Positions 57,631-64,000 of a stretch of DNA of 64,000 nucleotides are shown in pieces (position 1 is the first letter of the stretch; the number at the start of each line of letters is the position of its first letter). The stretch spans positions 74,425,148 to 74,489,147 of the forward strand of contig CM055096.1 in assembly GCA_029204225.1 (NCBI GenBank), in the 5' to 3' direction. The position numbers and the translations under genes were made by a program. The notes under the pieces are model-generated. The model was not told the origin of the DNA. It saw only the letters and a program-made list of their open reading frames with translations, and made no database searches. The DNA is from Diphasiastrum complanatum (Eukaryota; Streptophyta; Lycopodiopsida; Lycopodiales; Lycopodiaceae).

Positions 57631-58833
57631 TGATGTGTAGCGCAGGCATCCCAAAGGGAGCCGGGAACCACGACTTAGCTTCCCAGCCTTCAACTCTTGC
57701 CATCCAAACCCACTTGACATACAAGCAGCCAACTCGCCAACAACGATCAGACTTAACCAACATGAAGTTCTGAAAACCAACATTGAGATCCAACCTGGTG
57801 CCATGCCAGATCGGGGGTCCCGATGTGGGTGACTTCCCTCCAAGCAAGCCGCCCGACATACATCAAACTTAACCAACTCGAAGCTTCGTTACAAACGAGT
57901 AACATTCATTCCAAGCAAGCGGTCTGACTTACATTAGACTTAACCAACTGAAAGCTTCGTCACGAGCGTTGGAAGCCAACCTGGCGCCACGCCAGACTGG
58001 ACAGCCATAAACAGGTAACGTCCACCCAAGCAAGCCGTCCAACTCAGCCGACAGGTTAGAGCCCGTTCCCCAAGAGCTTAACCCATTCACGTTTATGCAA
58101 GGAACACTCAGAACCACAAGCCGCGACAGATATGGAAACAACCAGTTCCTGGACCAAATGGTCCCGACAGCATACCGCTGGCGCCACGGACCGAATGGTC
58201 CCGACGGCATACCGCTGGCGTCCCGGGATACGACCCTCAGCTATGTGCCAAGTTAAAAATTTGGAAGCGGCCTTACAACTGGCGCTTTTACCGAACACTG
58301 AAACCCAGAAGGTAATCAGAGTCAGTTTGAGAAAAATCCCACTTTATTGATAAATCTGAGAAGGTTACATTTCAAGTGTGTGACCGACCCTAGTCTCCGG
58401 GGCGCTAGCATGCCAAGGCGAGAGCCATGACAACATTCCAGCAAGGGAGGCTGAGACTTGGTTGGAGCTCGCCCTGAGTCGCAACCCGCACTCCCCTATA
58501 GTATTGGTGTGATTCGGCACCCCCCTCATACCAAGCACTCTACCCAAGCTGGTAAAGCACGTTTTTCTCTCTCTAGGATTTTCTCTTTCTAGATTTTATT
58601 GATCCCCAGGCTTCCTTTAATCATGCTTAGATCGTGTGAGGTGATTGCACATCGATCTGAGCTCTCTGGACTTCGCTAGAACCGATCAAAGATTTTCAGC
58701 CATAGGAACTTGGCGCCGGCTGGATTCTGGTCACAGTGGCGCCGGGAGCGGCACAGGCACCGTTGGCGCCGGGAGCAGCAGGGGCGCCGCTGGCGCCGGG
58801 GACATAGCTGCGGTCGATGGCGCCGGAAGTAAA

Positions 58834-59753
58834 TGTTGCGCCGGCGCCTCAAAGGGCGCTGGGACTTGAGCGGTTTCCCCAACACGCGCTTAAGTCTAAC
58901 ATTCATCCATCATGCACTTACGTAAAAGCCAACTCAGAATCGTAACAAGCTTAACCATTCAGACTTAAGAAAACTGGAATCCCAACCAACCCGAAAGCCA
59001 ACTCAGAATCCGTCCCCAAAAGGTAACCAAAGGCAAAGACAAGCCACACATGAAACCCAAGGCATAGTGGTCGCCAAACTGACCAATTGGCATAGCGGCA
59101 AGCCCCATGTCGATGACAGGGACCCTTAGGCGCCAGCGATGCAAAAAGGTTGTAGTAAGGGTCCTTCCACTTGGACCAGTCCCGGAGGCGAAACCGAAAT
59201 GGTAATCATCCCCAAGGATCAACTTTATTAGATTTGGAAGAGGTTACATTCATACATAGACTGACCGGTCTCGGGGCCACCAACACGTGCTGGGCATTGT
59301 GCCTGGCTCGTGCTGGTAGAGGGAGCTGAGACCTGGCGACTGGATTCCTGGCGCTGGTTGAGCTGCCCAAGTTTCTGTCTGCCGGACTCCCCCTATAGTT
59401 CTGTTGTGATTCGGCGCACCCCCTCTGGTTTGAAACATAGTGCTTTCTGGTAAAGCACGCTTTTTAGGACTTAGTTTTTATTTTGCTGATTAAGCCTGGC
59501 AAGCCTGGCAGAATCAGTCTGGCTCCCGGACATGGGTCCCGGGAGCCGTCCCGGCGGCCGAATCAACCTGCTTTCCTGACTAGGCCATGACTCGAGCTCC
59601 AGAGCTAGCTCATGACTTTGTGACTACTTGACTGGCTCACCACAGGTCGGAGGCTCAGTCCTTGACATTCTAACTTGCTCTGGGACCTTAGGGAGTGTCA
59701 CCCCTTTGAGTCTTACAGGGCACGCTGGGTGCACCCAAGTCAGCTGTACAACA
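58834..59753 (-). mobile_element. TRG-A 3' LTR
   Basis: 920 bp, the same length as the solo LTR at 15396-16315. Minus-strand start TGTTGTACAGCTGAC and end GCGCAACA. Preceded by the purine tract GAGGGCAGGA. Confidence 0.95.
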
Positions 59754-59763
59754 TCCTGCCCTC

Positions 59764-60120
59764 GTTTGAGAAAGCTGATGTCCTCATCAGGGCCAAACTA
59801 GAACCTAAGACTCATGGCACGGGCTTAATTCACCGGCCAGACTTTAGTCACATATACAAGGACATGGGCTTGATTCACTGGCCAAAGGAAACCAACTGTA
59901 AAGCAGAGTAATGATATTGTGTTTTACACCCAGCACAGGAAAAGTGTGGATCTAGTTCACTTACGTAAAACCTGTGTGAAGCTGCTGCACTTAGACATCA
60001 AACTGAAGCTCACTCCTCAATGAGAAATGCGGCTTACTTTATTAGCATGAAAGAAAAAGGTACTCACGGCTCCCTTAAGCCTCAGATATGTCGTTGTCGT
60101 CGCACATCTGGATGAGTCCC
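59764..60120 (-). other. TRG-A 3' UTR
   Basis: Between the gag stop and the polypurine tract. Includes a pair of similar phrases (GGGCTTAATTCACCGGCC and GGGCTTGATTCACTGGCC on the plus strand at about 59821 and 59866), a short tandem duplication absent from the relative at 52141-52380. Confidence 0.8.
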
Positions 60121-62334
60121 CTAGGACTCTAGATATTTCGTTTGGTCGTCTAGGTTGAGCTCCTTGAGCTCTGCATCGGCACTTAGATTCACCTTTGACG
60201 TAGAAACTGCAGGCAATGTTGGCTCCATTTGACCTCGCGTCAGCTGGTTTGTCACTGTTGGATGTCTTTCATTAAAAAGGTGAGTTTTCGCTTGGTCACA
60301 CAAGGTGAGCTCCTTGAGCTCTGCATCGGCACTTGAATTCACCTTTGATGTAGAGACTATAGGCAATTTTGGCTCCATTTGTTCCCGTGTCAGCTGGTCT
60401 GTCACTGTTGGTTGTCCTTCGTTAAATAGGTGAATGAGATTGGGAGGAATGGTTGGCTTAGGTTCATTTGTGTCGTTCTTTTCTAGTTGGTCCCCTAGCA
60501 CAGCTCTGACGACACAAGGTCTCCTGCCATTATATAATAACACAAGGTTAACCCCTTTTGCCAAGAAGGCCACCACATGTTCGTTAAACCAGCTTAATCC
60601 CAAAATAGCGTCGAAGGCATCCATCTTCAAGATTGTGAACGTTAGTCGATTCTTCCAGGCTCCCAGAGAGATTGGTAAGTTGGTTGCCAATCTACAAGTG
60701 GTCATTGTACCTTTCGCGGTCTCCACACAAATAGGAGTCACATTTTCTTCACATTGGATGTCCAATTCTCCTGTCAGTTTTTCTGACAAGTAGTTATGTG
60801 ACGCCCCCAGGTCTACCATGAAGTAAATGATCCTGCCTTGAATACAGCCTTTCAGGTACAATAACTTGGATCCTCTCGCAGGAGTCGCCATAAGATGTTC
60901 ACGATAAGCCGCAAGTGCCCCTATCTGTTGCAAGGCATTCAGGTCAGACTCCGTCAAATCCGTTTCTGGGTCCTCTTCATCATCTTGTTCACCATCTTCT
61001 TGATCAAATGCCTCTCTCTCCATCCTATCAAATCCTTCAATGGCAGCCATGATTTGCTTATTCAATGGTTTGGGGCATGATCTCCAAGAGTGACCTTGCT
61101 GATGACAGTTGAAGCAACGCATGGAACTGCCCACTGTTGGTGAGCTGTTGTTGTGACTAGTTGAAGGTCCAACATTGTTTCTTCTCTGGAACATGTTCCC
61201 TCCATTGTTGCCTTGGTTGCCAAACCCTGTTTTTGTTGGGAATTTATTCACGTTACTCGAGGCTTGGTTGCCATTTGGAACTGAGTCCCCCCTTGAAAAG
61301 AAGCTCGGACTCGGTCTGGATCCACTAAATACTCTTGTTGAGGTTGCGGGAGCAGCTGGTGCCAATGTGCTCTCATAATCACAAACCATTTCAGCCGCTC
61401 GAATAGTTGAATTGAAATCATGGGGCATGTAGCTGTCTATCGCACGTCGGGTCCAGGATTGCATTCCAGACAATAGGTAATGAGTTTTGTCCGCCTCGGA
61501 CATATCTTCAATAACCCATACACTCTGTCTGAATCTATTGAGGTACTCTCGCAATGACCCTTTCTGTTTGAGCCCCGATAATTCTGTCCTCAATCTCATG
61601 TGTGAATCCTTCGGTATGAACTCCTCTCGTAACGCGGCTTTGAATGCGTCCCATGTTTGAAAATGCATTCCTGCCATCCGGTACCAATTTGTAGTGTAGC
61701 CCTCAAAATATGCTAATGCCAAGTCAGTTCTTTCTTCCTCAGGAGTGTTCATTAGACGGAAGTAATGGTCCATGTGAAACAACCAATCTTCCACAACTCG
61801 AATGTCACGCTCTCCTTTGAAAGTAGGTGGTGCTTTCACTTTGGCAGTCTTTCTTGGGCCCTCCGTGGTTCGCGCTCGTGGTTCTCTTGGTATCTGTGGA
61901 GGAGGCGCCACTGCATTCTCCCTAGTTGCTTCCAACTCTTCAAACCTGGCTTCGAGCTGTGTTAGCCCGTCTCTCATTTCTCTAGCAAGGTTAATTTGGG
62001 TAAGATTCATGGCTCGCAAGGATGTTTGCCATTCTTTCCTTTCGGTTTCTCTATCCTTCTTCACCTCGCTAAGCATAGCCGTCATTGCGCTTGATAAGTA
62101 TTGCCGCATCTTCACTTCAAAGAGGTCCTGTTGTGCCTCTGGCAAGGGTTCATCTCTTGGTGTAGGTTCAGAAGGGCCACCCATCTCTTCATGGAGGGGC
62201 GCCACTGTGGAGTGCATACGCTCTTTCTTTCTCGACTTGGACCTGGTGCCATCTCGATGCATGCGAGAGCTGTATTCTCGAGTCAGCTCTTCTCCGTCCG
62301 TCAGTGCTCGTAACTCTTCAAGATGGTCCTCCAT
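60121..62334 (-). CDS. Intact gag-protease polyprotein (737 codons) of the TRG-A element
   Basis: Uninterrupted from ATG at 62334 (MEDHLEELRALTDGEELTRE). Gag forms the virus-like particle that packages element RNA in the cytoplasm. Visible parts: charged N-terminus with a likely coiled coil (about 85-150), gag core (WLFHMDHYFRLMNTPEEE through SGMQSWTRRAI, about 183-310), serine/asparagine-rich linker, zinc knuckle CFNCHQQGHSWRSC near 405, acidic EDGEQDDEEDPETD near 450, and a protease-like domain with VDLGASHNYLS near 505 and DAILGLSWF near 575. Leucine replaces the usual S/T of the D-S/T-G triad, so protease activity is doubtful. The C-terminal ~100 residues hold two copies of a ~46-residue unit (MEPxLPxVSTSKVN-SADAELKEL). 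The gene stops where pol would start, so it is gag-only. The absence of stops suggests recent insertion or selection on Gag. Confidence 0.93.
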   Translation of the reverse strand: MEDHLEELRALTDGEELTREYSSRMHRDGTRSKSRKKERMHSTVAPLHEEMGGPSEPTPRDEPLPEAQQDLFEVKMRQYLSSAMTAMLSEVKKDRETERKEWQTSLRAMNLTQINLAREMRDGLTQLEARFEELEATRENAVAPPPQIPREPRARTTEGPRKTAKVKAPPTFKGERDIRVVEDWLFHMDHYFRLMNTPEEERTDLALAYFEGYTTNWYRMAGMHFQTWDAFKAALREEFIPKDSHMRLRTELSGLKQKGSLREYLNRFRQSVWVIEDMSEADKTHYLLSGMQSWTRRAIDSYMPHDFNSTIRAAEMVCDYESTLAPAAPATSTRVFSGSRPSPSFFSRGDSVPNGNQASSNVNKFPTKTGFGNQGNNGGNMFQRRNNVGPSTSHNNSSPTVGSSMRCFNCHQQGHSWRSCPKPLNKQIMAAIEGFDRMEREAFDQEDGEQDDEEDPETDLTESDLNALQQIGALAAYREHLMATPARGSKLLYLKGCIQGRIIYFMVDLGASHNYLSEKLTGELDIQCEENVTPICVETAKGTMTTCRLATNLPISLGAWKNRLTFTILKMDAFDAILGLSWFNEHVVAFLAKGVNLVLLYNGRRPCVVRAVLGDQLEKNDTNEPKPTIPPNLIHLFNEGQPTVTDQLTREQMEPKLPIVSTSKVNSSADAELKELTLCDQAKTHLFNERHPTVTNQLTRGQMEPTLPAVSTSKVNLSADAELKELNLDDQTKYLES

Positions 62335-62516
62335 TATAGTCAGAGGTGTACTTCCAACAGATTATCGCCTCAATCCTTTTTATATTTGAAGCTCTCCCTT
62401 CTGTCAGCCGGGCCCCACAGCTCTCTTTTCTTCTTTATTAAATCAGCTTCAATGAAAATATCCCTTCCTCAAACTTAGCACGCCCACATCACCTGAGAGC
62501 CAAGTAGGAACCAGGT
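62335..62516 (-). other. Short leader between truncated LTR and gag
   Basis: 182 bp matching the last part of the leader at about 15166-15344 (GATTTAATAAAGAAGAAAA-type phrase and CTGGTTCCTACTTGRCTCTCAGG). The primer site and hairpin array are deleted. Confidence 0.85.
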
Positions 62517-63009
62517 CTGACCGGTCTCGGGGCCACCAACACGTGCTGGGCATTGTGCCTGGCTCGTGCTGGTAGAGGGAGCTGAGACCTGGCGACTGGA
62601 TTCCTGGCGCTGGTTGAGCTGCCCAAGTTTCTGTCTGCCGGACTCCCCCTATAGTTCTGCTGTGATTCGACGCACCCCCCCTGGTTTGAAACATAGTGCT
62701 TTCTGGTAAAGCACGCTTTTTAGGACTTAGTTTTTATTTTGCTGATTAAGCCTGGCAAGCCTGGCAGAATCAGTCTGGCTCCCGGACATGGGTCCCGGGA
62801 GCCGTCCCGGCGGCCGAATCAACCTGCTTTCCTGACTAGGCCATGACTCGAGCTCCAGAGCTAGCTCATGACTTTGTGACTACTTGACTGGCTCACCACA
62901 GGTCGGAGGCTCAGTCCTTGACATTCTAACTTGCTCTGGGACCTTAGGGAGTGTCACCCCTTTGAGTCTTACAGGGCACGCTGGGTGCACCCAAGTCAGC
63001 TTTACAACA
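62517..63009 (-). mobile_element. Partial TRG-A 5' LTR (U3 only)
   Basis: On the minus strand it runs from TGTTGTAAAGCTGAC at 63009 to GACCGGTCAG at 62517, then switches to leader sequence. In complete LTRs the next bases are TCTATGTATG and AATAAA follows about 35 bp later. The break aligns with the break in the TRG-B element at 17390. Confidence 0.92.
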
Positions 63010-63043
63010 GTAAAGCTTGTAAAGGTAGCTTTACAACATGATG

Positions 63044-63680
63044 CCTTTAACACGTGGCAGTTACCTAAGCGTTTTGCTCTAATCCATGGTGACTGCAAGA
63101 GATGGGGTTGCTACCATACACCCCACTCTTATGGACATTCCCATGCAATTCTCATTAATATTCTATGAACCAATTGATTAATTACAAATTTAAATGACCA
63201 ATTTAGTAAATAAGCAATATCTTATAATAACAAAAATTTTGGATATTTTGCTAAAATTTTAATACCCAGCTGGCTAAAAATAGAAAAACCAAGCCAGATA
63301 TAGAAACAAGAGGAAACGAGAGGAAACGGCCTACAGGAAACAGATTCCAAAAGGGAGAAAACTTTGATCAATGGTCAAAGGACCTAGAACCGCCTATTTG
63401 GAGGAGTAAAGTTTGAATGGCTGGCTCCACAATCCGTGCCATGTGGACGGTTTCATTGCCGGCGGCCAATTGACTGCTTCACTCCACGTGAAAGGGCATT
63501 GAAGGGCATTGCAGTTCTGGCACTGCCTTTCAAAATGAGTGCCATTAATTTCTTATTTACCTGGCAAACATTTCATTTCATGAGAAGCGCTTTATATTTC
63601 ATGAAGCGCGCACACGTCAAAAGGATAGTACCTAATACTCGAGTATGGTCTATCACGCAAGAAGCACGGTCAAGGTTCAA
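63044..63680. promoter_or_regulatory. Upstream region with G-box motifs
   Basis: No gene. Contains CACGTGGC at about 63050 and CCACGTGAAA at about 63484; ACGT-core G-boxes are bound by bZIP and bHLH factors in plants. Composition changes from AT-rich to GC-rich toward 63700. Regulatory function is inferred from position only. Confidence 0.35.
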
Positions 63681-64000
63681 AGGTGGACCGTGGTATAATG
63701 GTAGGCCCTCGTACTCGGAGCTCGTGGGTCGCACCAGCGCGCCGCGCCGCCGCCATAGTGCACACGTAGCTTTCTAGGCGCACGTAGGCCGGCCGCCGGC
63801 GCTCAACTTGTCCGTCTCCATCTACTGCGCCTACACGGCACTTTCATGCTCCAGTCCAGCGGCCGGGCCAGGCCAGGCCAGGCCAGCTATTAAATAACTC
63901 GCCGCTGCCTTCGCGGCGGACCGAACGGCGAACGGGACTCGGGAGAGTGAGAGTCTACCTAGTACCTAGTCGGTGGAGTCAGCTGCGACTCGGCTGCAGA
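63681..64000 (+). promoter_or_regulatory. Likely core promoter and 5' UTR of a gene beyond the right edge
   Basis: GC- and CpG-rich, unlike any retroelement here. GGCCA is repeated four to five times at about 63866-63885, directly before a TATA-like CTATTAAATAA at 63888-63898. A start site would be expected about 30 bp later, near 63925-63930. No ATG occurs between there and 64000, so the coding region would begin outside the window. Plus orientation is inferred from the TATA-like box. Confidence 0.5.

Larger units (their letters stand above)
58834..63009 (-). mobile_element. TRG-A gag-only retrotransposon with GTAAA target duplication
   Basis: 4176 bp. GTAAA flanks it at 58829-58833 and 63010-63014, inside the TRG-B solo LTR. 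Minus-strand order: partial 5' LTR (63009-62517), 182-bp leader, gag-protease gene (62334-60121), 3' UTR, polypurine tract (59763-59754), complete 3' LTR (59753-58834). There is no RT, RNase H or integrase, and the primer site is deleted. The shared U3 parts of the two LTRs differ at about four positions in 493, so the insertion is young. The build fits the TR-GAG type of non-autonomous element. Confidence 0.95.
57636..63038 (-). mobile_element. TRG-B solo LTR with TGATG duplication, split by a TRG-A insertion
   Basis: The LTR comprises 57636-58833 and 63015-63038 (about 1222 bp after removing the inserted element and one copy of its duplication). On the minus strand it begins TGTTGTAAAGCTACC at 63038 and ends GCTACA at 57636. 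TGATG lies at 57631-57635 and 63039-63043. The U3 carries six GGCGCC palindromes between 58709 and 58826. No internal TRG-B sequence is present, so it is a solo LTR. Confidence 0.95.

Noticed and set aside
63685-63735. tRNA-like A-box (TGGTATAATGGTAGG)
   Set aside because: No B-box of the GGTTCGANTCC type follows at the right distance and no acceptor stem can be drawn.

Overview
This window reads as nuclear DNA of a plant (land plant or close streptophyte relative). It carries plant-type Ty1/copia and Ty3/gypsy chromovirus retrotransposons, hAT and Mutator-like (MULE) transposase remnants, Argonaute-derived sequence, and exons of an E2F-type transcription factor with GT-AG introns. Which plant group it is cannot be settled from the sequence; nothing bacterial, organellar or rRNA-like is present. 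Almost all of the window is transposon-derived.

Two related families of gag-only LTR element dominate. I call them TRG-A (LTR about 920 bp) and TRG-B (LTR about 1.2 kb). They share a leader and a primer binding site but have different LTRs. Both look like internally deleted relatives of a chromodomain Ty3/gypsy element.

Layout. 1-2102: TRG-B 5' LTR and leader on the minus strand. 2103-3498: intron-containing hAT transposase remnant. 3661-5535: Argonaute-derived locus, with a tandemly amplified PIWI fragment next to a roughly 740-bp inverted duplication. 5540-6110: tandem repeats with a CT tract. 6230-8800: a second hAT remnant and a gypsy pol remnant on the minus strand. 9717-11058: 3' exons of an E2F gene, the only clear host protein gene. 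12290-14027: TRG-B 3' end on the minus strand.

14028-33741 is a nested stack. An old TRG-A gag element is split by a solo TRG-A LTR (15396-16315) and by a TRG-B element (16919-32351). The TRG-B element's 3' LTR holds a gypsy chromovirus (18726-31202), whose 5' LTR holds a nearly intact copia element (18961-25117). All four insertions have 5-bp target duplications (AGTAG, TATTG, AACGC, GACAC).

33742-35918: degraded transposase I cannot name. 37100-40668: minus-strand copia remnant. 40920-43700: MULE remnant cut by a solo TRG-A LTR (duplication ATTGG). 44200-47160: LTR/primer-site junctions from three unrelated elements. 47162-51790: degraded gypsy element with a tRNA-Asp-type primer site. 51791-53298: chromodomain tail and 3' LTR of a TRG-A-like element. 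54443-55305: partial TRG-B LTR. 56521-57074: long AG tracts. 57636-63038: TRG-B solo LTR (duplication TGATG) containing a complete TRG-A insertion (duplication GTAAA) with an intact 737-codon gag-protease gene. The GC-rich right edge (about 63680-64000) looks like a promoter and 5' UTR of a gene beyond the window.

The observations I rate highest are the Argonaute-derived hairpin locus, the matching position at which two different gag-only elements lost the rest of their 5' LTR and primer site, and the dated nest.
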